Below, piece after piece: positions 49,814-59,140 of a DNA stretch of 64,000 bases; position 1 is the first letter of the stretch, and every line of letters begins with the position of its first letter. Position numbers and translations under genes: made by a program. Location of the stretch: assembly GCA_905221605.1 (NCBI GenBank), contig CAJNDS010002475.1:35001-99000 (forward strand), in the 5' to 3' direction. The notes beneath the pieces are model-generated. The model was not told the DNA's origin, ran no database searches, and was given only the letters and a program-made list of their open reading frames with translations. The DNA is from Symbiodinium natans (lineage: Eukaryota; Sar; Dinophyceae; Suessiales; Symbiodiniaceae).

Positions 49814-50040
49814 GTTTAGGGTTTAGGGTTTAGGGTTTAGGGTTTAGGGTTTAGGGTTTGGGGTTTTGAGGTTTAGGGTTTCTGGGTTAGGGTTCAGGGC
49901 TTAGGGTTTCGGGTTTAGGGCTTGGGGTTTGGGGTTTGGGGTTTAGGCTTTAGGCTTTAGGGTTTATTTAGGCTTTAGGCTTTAGGCGTTAGGCTTTAGG
50001 CGTTAGGCGTCAGGCGTTAGGCGTTAGGCGTTAGGCTTTA
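49814..50040 (+). repeat. TTTAGGG tract evolving into GGCTTTAGGC/GGCGTTA
   Basis: Perfect units at the exon border grade into GGGTTTGGGG, then GCTTTAG and GCGTTAG units. A gradient of divergence away from the splice site. Confidence 0.93.
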
Positions 50041-50048
50041 GTGGCGCT

Positions 50049-50246
50049 TTCCTACTATGTGCCTAAGAACCCCCAAAAAAACAACAAATATCCTTCCTCA
50101 TAAGGGCGCTTAAGAACTTCCCCCTTCCCCCCCAAAAAAAATGATAGTCATCCCTCTATCCCCTGATAAGGAAGGATACATATTTTTTTATTATTTATTT
50201 TTTTTTTTTTTGGGGGGTGGGGGGGGGTTGTGAAGCAATTGGTAGT
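50049..50246. mobile_element. family C element, expanded
   Basis: CTACTATGTGCCTAAGAACC ... CTTCCTCATAAGGGCG ... second core CTGATAAGGAAGGATAC with T- and G-runs ... GTGAAGCAATTGGTAG. Appears to contain a partial internal duplication. Confidence 0.78.
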
Positions 50247-50570
50247 TTCAGAGTGCCTGTCGGGGTTGAAAGCTTCAGGTGCTTGGAGCCGTTGATGGCT
50301 TTGAGCGGTATATTGAAGAGGCATGCCAGCCGCAAGCTATACTCCACTGCAGCGGACAACGCTGGGTTGTTTAGGGCCGATACTTACGGCTACTTACGCT
50401 AGCAGTTCAGCACCCAGGCTTCAGGCATAGGGCCTAGAGAGGATGCGAACCGCACCCAAGTTGGCGGCATGTTTATAACGCTTCCATGCTCCCCCGCCCA
50501 AGAATTTCCAAAATGATATTCACCGAAAGCCCTCTTAAAGCCCCAAGTCCCTCCCTGAAATCCGTCGAAG

Positions 50571-50683
50571 CCCGCACCTGCACGGAGCTGAACCCAGGCT
50601 CCATTCTGACCAACAACGTCTTCCCGCACCGGAAGGCCTTCGCGACGTGCTGCAAGGCCAGAGCATTGGAGCATGAGCTACGA
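50571..50683 (+). CDS. Cys-rich gene, exon 8 (LTNNVFPHR..CC)
   Basis: Acceptor AATCCGTCGAAG. Reads RTCTELNPGSILTNNVFPHR then KAFATCCKARALEHELR, donor CGA|GTGAGC. Phase 1 in, 0 out. LTN-x-x-(F/Y)PHR-x-A-x-x-x-CC continues the motif begun in exon 7. An inner acceptor (GAACCCAG, 50597) gives the same frame. Confidence 0.94.
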
Positions 50684-50877
50684 GTGAGCTACCTCAAAGG
50701 CTGCCTCCATAAAGCACGGAAGACTTGGCTCAACCTGTCCTCAACAGTCTTCTTTGGTGTCCATTCGCTTCAAGGCCTCTTTCTTTTGACTTCGCCTCAG
50801 GCAACAAGCTTGTTCCAATGCCTGATGCCTGGCTACTCGAAGACGGACGAGGCAGCAGCCTGAACTCCCTGAACCTT

Positions 50878-51042
50878 TTGGGACCAAAACGAACCCTAAA
50901 CTTGGGATCATATACCCCAAACTAGTATAGTTCCTAGTAAGGTATATGAACCCTAAAATTGGGATCATATACCCTTTTCTTGTATAGTTCCTAGTAAGGT
51001 CTTTGAGCCATAAACCCTTTTTAGGGCTTATTTGGTCCCCAA
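50878..51042. mobile_element. family B element, complete copy
   Basis: TTGGGACCAAAACGAACCC ... TTATTTGGTCCCCAA inverted ends; two internal repeats of TTGGGATCATATACC..GTATAGTTCCTAGTAAGGT. The clearest full copy. Confidence 0.88.
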
Positions 51043-51408
51043 GGAACCCTGAACTCCCAGAGTCAGACGGAGCCATGGCACTCAAGTCATGTAGCACGAT
51101 GCGTAGGCATCGTTCAGCTCGGCATGTGGCATGTTTCGGAAGGGTGACACAAGCTCGGCCCAATGCCAGAGTGCACGTTGGACAGCTGACGTGCTGCTTC
51201 CTGTCAACTTGATGTGACTGCTGCCCAGCCAACGTCGGATGGGGTCTTCTCTCTCGTCACCTTGGCTGTCACACATTTGGGCTGCTGCTTCAGAGGCTCC
51301 TGGAAGCCACAGACCTTAAATCCCAAACTCCCAAAACCGACTGGGTTGAGGCAAGCCCTCTAGAGCTAAGCCTAAATCAAGGCCCCCAAAAAAGTTGCGG
51401 GTCGGAAG

Positions 51409-51464
51409 GCCTTCACGGAGGGTGGCGGCTTCGGCGACCACGACCCAAACACCCCGAATCAGGC
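51409..51464 (+). CDS. Cys-rich gene, exon 9, GC donor
   Basis: Acceptor GCGGGTCGGAAG. Reads AFTEGGGFGDHDPNTPNQ, donor GC|GCCCGG gives phase 2. Frame stays open further (APGPRPSG). Gly/Asp-rich. Confidence 0.87.
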
Positions 51465-51612
51465 GCCCGGGCCCCGGCCTTCCGGTGTCAGCGAGGGGGG
51501 ATGTGATGTCGGCAGGCGACTTCCTTTGGGTTTTCCTGTTCCGGGCTGCAAGTAGAACCCTAAACCCTAAACCCTAAACCGGCGTGTTTACAGCGAGAGA
51601 TGATTAAGTGAG

Positions 51613-51682
51613 GATTGATTGGCCCACATGCACCTGCAACGATCCAGACGAGGACAAGCCTATGAATGCTCGCTCGTCCAGG
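51613..51682 (+). CDS. Cys-rich gene, exon 10
   Basis: Acceptor GATTAAGTGAG. Reads IDWPTCTCNDPDEDKPMNAR SSR, ending AGG|GTTTGAA. Phase 2 in, 0 out. CTCNDPDED is a compact Cys/acid cluster. Confidence 0.88.
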
Positions 51683-51773
51683 GTTTGAATACATGGGTAA
51701 CTATGGGTTTAGGGTTTAGGGTTTAGGGTTTAGGGTTTAGGGTTTAGGGTTTAGGGTTTAGGGGTAACTCCAG

Positions 51774-51833
51774 GCAGTCTGGGCCAGCACCCCCAGCTTG
51801 TCGCGAAATCGCTCTGCCCGTTCAGCCTATCGC
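51774..51833 (+). CDS. Cys-rich gene, exon 11, GC donor
   Basis: Acceptor GGTAACTCCAG. Reads AVWASTPSLSRNRSARSAYR, donor CGC|GCAACC. Phase 0 in and out. A TTTAGGG tract lies before it (51707-51763) and CCCTAAA follows (51837-51895). Confidence 0.82.
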
Positions 51834-51992
51834 GCAACCCTAAACCCTAAACCCTAAACCCTAAACCCTAAACCCTAAACCCTAAACCCTAAAAACCAGC
51901 AAAGCCTCGAATAAGGCCCTTGCAGGTGCTCTCTGCTACTCACGGAAGTTCAATGAACGCCGAGCATGCAAACAATATCACTATGCTTCCCG

Positions 51993-52375
51993 AAACCCCA
52001 AAACCCCAAAACCCCAAAACCCCAAAACCCCAAAACCCCAAAACCCCAAACCCCCAAAACCCCAAAACCCCAAAACCCCAAAACCCCAAAACCCCAAAAC
52101 CCGAAACCCCAAAAAACCCAAACCCCAAACCCAAAACCCCAAAACCCCAAAAAACCCAAACCCCAAAACCCCAAACCCCTAAACCAAACCCCTAAACCCC
52201 CTAAACCCCTAAACCCCTAAACCCCTTAAACCCCAAACCCCAAACCCCAAGCCCCAAAACCCTAAACCCCTAAACCCCCAAACCCCTAAACCCCTAAACC
52301 CCTAAACCCCTGAACCCCTGAACCCCTGAACCCCTGAACCCTAAACCCTAAACCCCTAAACCCTAAACTCCTCCG
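51993..52375 (-). repeat. CCCCAAAA array passing into CCCCTAAA and CCCTGAA
   Basis: About 20 CCCCAAAA/CCCCAAA units (the ciliate-type G4T4 telomere sequence on the other strand), then CCCCTAAA, CCCCTGAA and CCCTAAA blocks. The Pro/Lys/Asn frame over it is an artefact. Confidence 0.96.
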
Positions 52376-52440
52376 AAATCCCTAGCAGCCCAGGCATGCC
52401 CCCATGCAAAGCTTGACGGAGGCATCCTAAACGGCGGCAG

Positions 52441-52481
52441 GGATCTCAGACCGCTCCACTTCTTTGAAGGAGTCTCGGGGG
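52441..52481 (+). CDS. exon ending on a telomere repeat donor, possible 3' end
   Basis: Acceptor AACGGCGGCAG; border GGGG|GTTTAGGG. Phase 0 (from 51833) reads GSQTAPLL and stops at TGA 52465-52467, a possible gene end. Other frames read through to the donor (DLRPLHFFEGVSG). Confidence 0.65.
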
Positions 52482-52585
52482 GTTTAGGGTTTAGGGTTTA
52501 GGGTTTAGGGTTCAGGGTTCAGGGTTCAGGGTTCAGGGTTCAGGGTTCAGGGTTTAGGGTTTAGGGTCCGCTTTGGGTCTCGGGG

Positions 52586-53372
52586 TTGTGGTGTAAGAAA
52601 CAGTGGGAAAGGTTCCCTACATTGCTTAACAGCGGCCCCACGTATCAATCACAAAATTTCAAAAGAGAGGGACGGTACATGTTTGCCTTTCCTGTGACAG
52701 ACGACAACGAGTTAAGTTATATGACCTTGCCTTGCTGTAGGGAGCGCTGCGCGCACGCGGTAACCTTGCATGAAATGTCACGTTTTCTTGCTGAGGCCGC
52801 AACGAGGTCATATGACCTCTTTGGCACAAATTCGAAGCAGAAGCACGGAGCCTCGCAGATGCGAGCTCATGGACTTTGGTCGGAGATTCCCAACCAATGT
52901 CCCAGAAGGGGATGGGCGGGAGTTCAGGGCTGTATCCTTTGCCAGTACTTGTAGTGACTATGAGTCAGCCTGCACTTGGCTTGGGCGCATTTTGAAGATG
53001 GTAGTTTCGGAAGTCCCACGACCCCATTCTCATCTGATTCTTTGGCCGACTGCCAAGGCGCAGCTATGCATGGCAGAGCTTGCTGCATTACACAACAAAA
53101 AGTGTTGCAACTCTCTTTGGTTTGTGGGCATGCAGAGCCCAGCCTTGATCCCAAACCTACAACAGCACAAATTCGCGACTTGCTTGGGCTCAAAGCTTGT
53201 GAGCCCCGCTAGAGTCCCTAGAGACAGAAGCTCCAAAGGTCTCAACAACACCTCAGTGAGACTCACATCATGCCCTCGTTACAACCCTAGGATCCCTAAT
53301 TCCTCAGAGAGCTCCGGAAACAACACGCAGACTGTACATGGTGGTTTACGAAATGAGGGACCCCTAATATAG
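52586..53372 (+). other. two overlapping open frames, unresolved
   Basis: Frames 52586-52954 (RYMFAFPVTDDNELSYMTLP) and 52770-53372 (CELMDFGRRFPTNVPEGDGR) both look partly protein-like and could be exons of one gene or a frameshifted relic. No telomere tracts in 52570-53400. No family recognised. Confidence 0.35.
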
Positions 53373-53450
53373 ACCCCCAAATACTAGGATTCCCTTTCAA
53401 TAAGGACCCGAATAAGGTAACCCTAAGTTCGGGGAGCACAGGATCCTCTT
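53340..53450. mobile_element. family H element
   Basis: TTTACGAAATGAGGGACCCC, ATATAGACCCCCAAATACTA, GGATTCCCTTTCAATAAGGA. Matches 7612 in reverse. Confidence 0.68.
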
Positions 53451-53495
53451 GCCGTCTGAAGCTTAAAACCTCAAAGTCCCCCTCTCATGCGCCAG

Positions 53496-53559
53496 GTTCT
53501 ATGCCTGCGGTGCCCTTGTGAACCTGGCCGCCGACCCGGCAAGCGTCTCAGACTTCTAG
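53496..53559 (+). CDS. exon, ARM-like in one frame
   Basis: Acceptor CTCATGCGCCAG and a perfect donor CTAG|GTACGG. One frame reads FYACGALVNLAADPASVSDF, much like an armadillo repeat (ACGALVNLA-D), but has TAG as its last codon. Phase 0 reads VLCLRCPCEPGRRPGKRLRL and leaves in phase 1, suiting 54131. Confidence 0.65.
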
Positions 53560-54130
53560 GTACGGTGAAGGAAAAGTCCGAAAGTCCTCGGGAATGATGG
53601 GTTTTTTAAACCCAGTCTCCGAGCCCTTGCGCCCTTGGCCGATAGACCTATGTGTTGGCGCTGAGTTGTCTTGCACCTTGACTGTCATTCGGCGGATATG
53701 CGTGATGCACATGCTTGGTCTCGATGTGCTTGAGTGTTCTGCACGCGTATGGCTATGCCTGCAAGGCTTCTGTTTGCAGGAGGGGGTTCATCCTCTTACT
53801 CAAAGAGCCTTGCTGGTTCTGAATCTGCTTGAACATTGTGCTTGCTTTCCCCGGCCGTCACTGCGCTGGATGCAGAATTTTTGCGGGGTTGGGAGTGGAA
53901 CTGTCGACTCGACGCCAGCCGGTTGTTGAAGACATCTCTTGTTGTTCACCACATGCAGCTTTGCAAAGTCTGCTGGAGATGTAGGGACGCTGTGAGGTTT
54001 TTGGGCTTGAGGGTTCATGGTATGCAAAATGCTTGAACCCAAGCAGCTCTAAGTCTAAGACCCGCAACCTTCAAGCCCCTGCCCCAGAAGCCTAGTAGAA
54101 GCCGGAGCTCAAACGGTTCCCGCTCTGCAG

Positions 54131-54222
54131 CCACCCACTTCAAGGAATGCACGCTGCGCCTGACCGGGTCTACTCCTGCAGTCGAGAAGCTAGCGAAGGA
54201 GGGGCGACTCGAACTGGGTGGG
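54131..54222 (+). CDS. exon, 31 codons
   Basis: Acceptor TTCCCGCTCTGCAG. Reads THFKECTLRLTGSTPAVEKL AKEGRLELGG, donor GGG|GTTTTG. Phase 1 in, 0 out. A donor at 54218 is possible but breaks phase. Confidence 0.92.
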
Positions 54223-54622
54223 GTTTTGTTGACGTTGGTGGTTCAGGGGCTTCAAGGGCTTCGGGTTTCAGGATTTACGTGTTTCGGGTTCTTGGTCTCT
54301 GTCCTCTACAGAAAGCTGGATACTTGGGTTTTTTCTGGCTGTCTCTTGCACGGGAGTCCCCTGACTCATTCGCTTAGTCCATCCCGCACACCTCCCAAAC
54401 TTGCAACATAAACCCTACGGTCCCGAGAGTCAAGGCCTCTGCCTTATCGACCCCGCCTCCCGAAACCCCCTGAACTTCTGAATCCCCTAAACCCTAAACC
54501 CTAAAATACTCCAACCCTAAACCCGAAACCCTAAACCCCAAACCCTAAACCCTAAACCCGAAACCCTAAACCCTCAGAGCCCAAGCTCCCAGTACACCCA
54601 ATGAAGCCCTTACGCCTCTCAG

Positions 54623-54684
54623 CTCCTCGGGGATGCACCGGCGGATGACCCGCTGCTGCAGCTGGTGGCCGTGAAGGCCTTCGG
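54623..54684 (+). CDS. exon ending on a telomere repeat donor
   Basis: Acceptor CTTACGCCTCTCAG. Reads LLGDAPADDPLLQLVAVKAF, ending CGG|GTTTAGGG. Phase 0 in, 2 out. Leu-rich helix, solenoid-like. Confidence 0.93.
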
Positions 54685-54830
54685 GTTTAGGGTTTAGGGT
54701 TTAGGGTTTGGGGTTTGGGGTTTGGGGTTTGGGGTTTAGCGTTTAGCGTTTAGGGATTTAGGGATTTAGGGATTTAGGGATTTAGGGATTTAGGGATTTA
54801 GGGATTTAGGGTCTAGGGTTTAGGGTTCGG
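54685..54830 (+). repeat. TTTAGGG, GTTTGGG and GATTTAGG blocks
   Basis: Begins as perfect units at the exon border, then GGGTTTG units, then eight GATTTAGG units. Three homogenised blocks in one intron. A family H copy (54838-54936) and a family B copy (54935-55035) follow. Confidence 0.94.
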
Positions 54831-55483
54831 CTTTGCCCTTGGGGACCAAAGGGGGGTTTACGACAATCGGGGTACCTTATTGGGGTCCTGATTGCAAGGG
54901 GATCCTAGTGTTTGGGGGTCTCTATTTGGGGTCAGCCCCAAATGAACCCAAAATTGGTGGTCATATACCCTGTACTTTTGTTCCGATTAAGGTACATGAG
55001 CCATGAACCCTTTTCGGGTTCATTTGGTCAAAAGGTCTTTCTGAGGGCATAGAGAAGGCGCTTTTAGCCCCGAGCCTTCAGACCTCAAACTGAGTCCGGC
55101 AGTTGGGTGGAAAGCATTTCGGTCCTCTTTTGGGTTTCATTGCGGGCCTGTGTGCAATGTGTCCTCGAAGGGGGTTCTGAGGCACAAGGCGTGCAAGGAT
55201 GTCGTCTTTTAGGGCTGTGAAAAGAGACAACGCGTATCCGGAGTCGCTATGGAGATCCGGCTTCCTCTTGCTACGTTCGCGAAAGCTGCGTTCTCGCGGC
55301 TCGTTGATCCATGTCCTGCAACCACACTGATGCACATTTTGCATCGACACGGCTTCTTGCATCTCAATCTTCCTCTTTGCTCGGCCAGGGTCAGTGCGTG
55401 AGACCAAGTTTGTACGCATGATGCATGCCGTGCCAGTAGCTCGCACGCTCAACACATGATCTTGTTTGTGGACAGCCGGACAG

Positions 55484-55562
55484 CCTTGGGCAGGTCCTGA
55501 CAAACCTATCGCTGGACCACCGTGCCACGTGGACCGCCCCCGACATTGAGGCGCAGATGCGG
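55484..55562 (+). CDS. exon, 27 codons, GC donor
   Basis: Acceptor GACAGCCGGACAG. Reads LGQVLTNLSLDHRATWTAPD IEAQMR after a split Gly, donor CGG|GCTTCG. Phase 2 in, 0 out. The upstream acceptor at 55475 keeps the frame (PDS..) but not the phase. Confidence 0.88.
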
Positions 55563-55733
55563 GCTTCGCACCCTCCTTATACCCCCCCCCTTCTACCCCC
55601 TGGTTGGACTTTTGGGGTTTTGGGGGATCTTGGGCCTTCTGGAGTTTAGGGTTCAGGGTTTCGGGTTTAGGGTTTAGGGTTCAGGGAGTTTAAAAAGCTC
55701 ATGTCTGAGGCTCGCCTATCTCTTTGCGTGCAG

Positions 55734-55790
55734 GCTGTGCGCAGCGCCCTCGCGCAAACGATTGCGGAGAGCAAGGACTGCAGCGCCTGA
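55734..55790 (+). CDS. terminal exon with stop
   Basis: Acceptor TATCTCTTTGCGTGCAG. Reads AVRSALAQTIAESKDCSA and TGA 55788-55790. Phase 0 in. Clean C-terminus of the gene with exons at 54131, 54623 and 55484. Confidence 0.9.
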   Translation, partial: AVRSALAQTIAESKDCSA

Positions 55791-56311
55791 AGAGCGTGGC
55801 TGCCCCAAACCCTAAACCCTAAATCCTAAACCCTAAACCCCAACTAAACCCTAAACCCTAAACCCCAAACCCTAAACCCTAAACCGGATTCGAGAATGCA
55901 CCCTTGTGGCTGCCCTAAACCCTAAACCCTAAACCCTAAACCCCAAACCCTAAACCCCAAACCCTAAACCCCAAACCCTAAACCCTAAACCGGATTCGAG
56001 AATGCTTGCATGCTGGGCCCTCGAACTTTCTTCAAGGGTCGAAGTCTGGGTTAGGCCTACTCAATCCCCGAACCTCCGGGCCTTGAGCTTGATCCAGTGA
56101 CCTTCCACCTTCAACTTCGGAAGAGGTTTCGGTAGGACTTTGAAGAGATTTCTAGGCTGTGAAGCCGTTTAGGGTGTATGGGGGTGAAGTCCAGGATTTG
56201 GGATTGAGGGTGGAAGCTTTTCCGGATTCCCCCGGGGCTTTGGGATTTGGAGTTGAGGTCGGGGAGGTTGAGAGGGCCAGAACAATAATTTGCCCGGAGA
56301 ACCCAACTGCT

Positions 56312-56388
56312 TCTTTGTTCTAGGTTCCCTTCTGAGCCCCTGTAAACCAAAAAGGGCACCCTTTTTGTATTCCTAGGCTACTCTTGGG
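56312..56388. mobile_element. family A element, truncated left
   Basis: TTCTAGGTTCCCTTCTGAGC, CCAAAAAGGGCACCCTTTTT, TTCCTAGGCTACTCTTGGG. The CCCTAAA tracts at 55806-55995 precede it: two near-identical copies of tract plus CGGATTCGAGAATGC. Confidence 0.72.
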
Positions 56389-56438
56389 TGAAACTTGTAA
56401 AGGCTCGTTTGATCCCCCCCCCCCTCCCCTCGGTCAAG

Positions 56439-56473
56439 CCCGGAGCTCAGGAGCTTGCGGACGTGTCGGAGAG
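56439..56473 (+). CDS. exon, first of the last linked group
   Basis: Acceptor CCCCTCGGTCAAG after a poly-C/T run. Reads PGAQELADVSE, donor GAGAG|GTGCTC. Phase 0 in, 2 out. A CCCTAAA tract starts five bases after the donor. Confidence 0.75.
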
Positions 56474-56632
56474 GTGCTCCTAAACCCTAAACCCTAAACC
56501 CTAAACCCTAAACCCTAAACCCTAAACCCTAAACCCTAAACCCTAAACTGGGCCTCGGGACCGGTTTTTTTTGGGGGGGGGGGTTTGAGGCTGCAGCCCG
56601 GATTTCGGGGATTCGGCCTTACTCGTTTTTTT

Positions 56633-56712
56633 TTTTTTTTTCGGGGATTCGGCCTTTCTCGTTTTTTTTTTTTTTTCGTTTTTCGTTTTGTGTTTTTTAT
56701 TTGTTTTTTTTT
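56633..56712. repeat. T-rich tract with duplicated TCGGGGATTCGGCCTT
   Basis: Two T-runs each preceded by the same 21-base segment, giving Phe-rich and Lys-rich false frames on the two strands. Confidence 0.9.
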
Positions 56713-56824
56713 GTGGGGGGATGAAGAGGTCTCCATGCGTCGTGTTCGTGTAGGGTGGCCGGCTCCTAAGTAAGGGGCGTAGCTGGCCTGAAATACCAAA
56801 ACCCGAAATCCTAAACCCTAAACC

Positions 56825-56894
56825 TTGGGATGTTCTCTAACAGTCCTTAATGGGGATTATCATAGGGCTGTTAGTATAAGGGGGAACATCCCAA
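56825..56894. mobile_element. family D element, short copy
   Basis: TTGGGATGTTC..TCTAACAGTCCTTAATGGGG ... TGTTAGTATAAGGGGGAACATCCCAA. Lacks part of the left arm. Confidence 0.85.
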
Positions 56895-57248
56895 CCTAAA
56901 CCCTAGGCCCGAGACCCTAAACCCTAAACCCTTTTAAACCCCAAACCCAAACCCAAAACCCTAAACCCCAAACCCCAAACCCCAAACCCTAAACCCTAAA
57001 CCCTAAACCCGAAACCCTAAACCCTAAACCCTAAACCTTAGCAGGAACAGCTGTCCACAGTAGGGTCAAGACACGAACGACGTCACTTTCCCAAAATCAG
57101 TAATGAAGGGCGAGATATCACGGCCGTTGCCTGCGAGGGCAATATGGATGGTGATTGGACTGCAGTTGCAGTCGATAGGCAGAAGTGGAAGAGCCTTGAG
57201 AATACCTGGGTCTTCAAACATGATGTTCCCTGGACTTCTGGCAGACAG

Positions 57249-57345
57249 CTTGCGCTCCCACCGTGGCAACATGCGCATTGTCAGCCTGTTCACTCCCCAC
57301 ATGCAATCATGGATCGAAACTAGTCGGGACCTGCATGCATTACCT
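57249..57345 (+). CDS. exon, 32 codons
   Basis: Acceptor ACTTCTGGCAGACAG. Reads LRSHRGNMRIVSLFTPHMQS WIETSRDLHALP, donor CCT|GTGAAG. Phase 2 in, 0 out. The - strand frame over it (57066-57398) is the competing reading. Confidence 0.7.
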
Positions 57346-57634
57346 GTGAAGCGGCGTACCCCGCGTTGCTGATGTTCTTGTGCAGCCGGTCCTGCCATAG
57401 TTCCTGGAAGTGCCTGTGTGTTTCTTGACCATGCTCAGCTTCGACCAGTCATGCAGGGTTTGGTGGAGGAAGGTGGTGGTGGAGGTGACAGAGATGGGCT
57501 CGTTGGCGCGTCTAGACGTGGGCGTGTGACATGATCATGCACAGGGAGTACTGAGGGGCATGCTTTCCGGTTTCGTAACCTACCCTAGCTGTAAGCTCGC
57601 CCGAAAAGGAGTGAAGGGTTGTTAAAAAAAGAAA

Positions 57635-57702
57635 ACCCTAAACCCTAAACCCTAAACCCTAAACCCTAAACCCTAAACCCTAAACCCTAAACCCTAAACC
57701 AT
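57635..57702 (-). repeat. CCCTAAA tract before an exon
   Basis: Nine perfect units directly before the acceptor of exon 57709. Confidence 0.97.
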
Positions 57703-57708
57703 AGCCAG

Positions 57709-57769
57709 GCAGCAGCTGCTGGAGCTCTCGCAGCAGCTCTTGGGCCGGCTGCCACAGTGGTCTGCTCAG
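57709..57769 (+). CDS. exon, Ala- or Gln-rich by frame
   Basis: Acceptor ACCATAGCCAG; donor CTCAG|GTTTTTGG. Phase 0 (linked) reads AAAAGALAAALGPAATVVCS; another frame reads QQLLELSQQLLGRLPQWSAQ, equally good. Exon position is firm, frame is not. Confidence 0.85.
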
Positions 57770-57784
57770 GTTTTTGGTGAGAAC

Positions 57785-57948
57785 TTAAAACCCTAAACCC
57801 TAAACCCTAAACCTAAACCCTAAACCCGAAACCCTAAACCCTAAACCCTAAACCCTACACCCTAAACCCTAAACCCTAAACCCTAAACCCTAAACCCTAA
57901 ACCCTAAACCCTAAACCCTAAACCCTAAACCCTAAACCCTAAACCCTG
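57785..57948 (-). repeat. long CCCTAAA tract
   Basis: Over 20 units with a few CCCTACA/CCCGAAA variants, filling most of the inferred intron 57770-57985. Confidence 0.98.
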
Positions 57949-57985
57949 CACGCGAATCAAGGCCCAAAACCCTCTTCGCCACCAG

Positions 57986-58050
57986 GTCTGAGGCCGAAGC
58001 CAGTCCAACAGACAGCACGGCCGCAACGAAGGCGCAGCTCTCATCTCTTT
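57986..58050 (+). CDS. exon, basic in linked frame
   Basis: Acceptor CTCTTCGCCACCAG. Linked frame reads LRPKPVQQTARPQRRRSSHL F with donor TTT|GTCATA; another frame reads SEAEASPTDSTAATKAQLSS. Phase 1 in, 0 out in the linked reading. Confidence 0.75.
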
Positions 58051-58159
58051 GTCATAGTTTGGTAACATTTTACGTTTTTAAGGGTACTTAAACCCAATAA
58101 GGAATTTAAAAAATGCATTTTTAAAATTATCCCAACCATGAACTAGATCTGTTTGGGCC

Positions 58160-58262
58160 GGGTTTAGGGTTTATAGGGTTTAGGGTTTAGGATTTAGGGT
58201 TTAGGGTTTGGGGTTTGGGGTTTAGGTTTTAGGGTTTAGGGTTTAGGGTTTAGGGTTTAGGG
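58160..58262 (+). repeat. TTTAGGG tract with GTTTGGG variants
   Basis: Intronic, between exons 58050 and 58799. 58262-58798 holds further short tracts and no secure exon. Confidence 0.92.
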
Positions 58263-58798
58263 TTTCTTCAACCTTCTGGGCCTGTGGGCCAACTCCAAAG
58301 TCAGTACGCCTGAGCTTCGATGAGCCCTTCGAAAGCCCACCATCGGCTCTACCCAGCTTTCTTCAGTTTAGGGTTTAGGGTCTAGGGTTTAAGGTTTAGG
58401 GTCTAGGGTTTAGAGTTTAAGGAACCCTTTTTGGGGGATCCTTTTAAGGGGATTCTATTCGATTGGGGGTGTAAACGGGGTACCTCTTATGTTGCGAAGT
58501 ACCCATATCCCTGCGAACTCCAGGATTGCCACAGGCCAAGCAAAGACAAGGCTGACATGAAACTCTACACGGAAAAGCCTGAACTCTACCCTAAACCCTA
58601 AACCGTAAACCGTAAACCCTAAAGAAGAAGAAGAAGGAAGAGACAAAGAAATGCTGGAGCAAGCCAATGGAGCAAAATCCAGCTGAAGCTCCCACCCTAA
58701 CCCTAAGCGACTTAGTACTGGCGGGGTATTCCTAAACCCTAAGCCCTAAACTTAAATTCCCTAAGCCCTAAACCCTAACCCCTAAGCCCCTAAGCCAG

Positions 58799-58867
58799 GA
58801 TTGGTTCTTCTGCACTGCTCCGGGCTGTGGCCGCCGCTTTGGCTCGCAGGCCAAAGGGCGCTCTGCG
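58799..58867 (+). CDS. exon with C2H2-like finger half
   Basis: Acceptor CCCTAAGCCAG. Reads DWFFCTAPGCGRRFGSQAKG RSA, donor GCG|GTTGAAG. C-x4-C-x3-F with PGC-GRRF is the first half of a C2H2-type zinc finger (F-x-C-x4-C-x3-F); the His half would be in another exon and was not found. Phase 0 in and out. Confidence 0.93.
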
Positions 58868-58894
58868 GTTGAAGTCTCGGGCTTCGGGTTTTAG

Positions 58895-59140
58895 GGGTTT
58901 AGGGGTTTAAGGGTTTAGGGGTTTAGGGGTTTAGGGGTTTCTGGGTTTCTGGGTTTCTGGGTTTAGGGGTTTAGGGGTTTTCGGGTTTTAGGGCTTTAGG
59001 GTTTTAGGGTTTTAGGGTTTTAGGGTCTAGGGTTTTAGGGTTTTAGGGTTTTAGGGTTTTAGGGTTTTAGGGTTTTAGGGTTTTAGGGTTTTAGGGTTTT
59101 AGGGTTTTAGGGTTTTAGGGTTTATGGTTTATGGTTTCAG
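58895..59140 (+). repeat. TTTTAGGG variant array
   Basis: Blocks of GGGGTTTA, GGGTTTC and then about 18 TTTTAGGG octamers in a row. An eight-base telomere variant homogenised over 130 bases. Confidence 0.97.

Noticed and set aside
51920-52220. NPKTPKPQ- or GFWGFGVL-rich repeat proteins
   Set aside because: Translations of the CCCCAAAA array.
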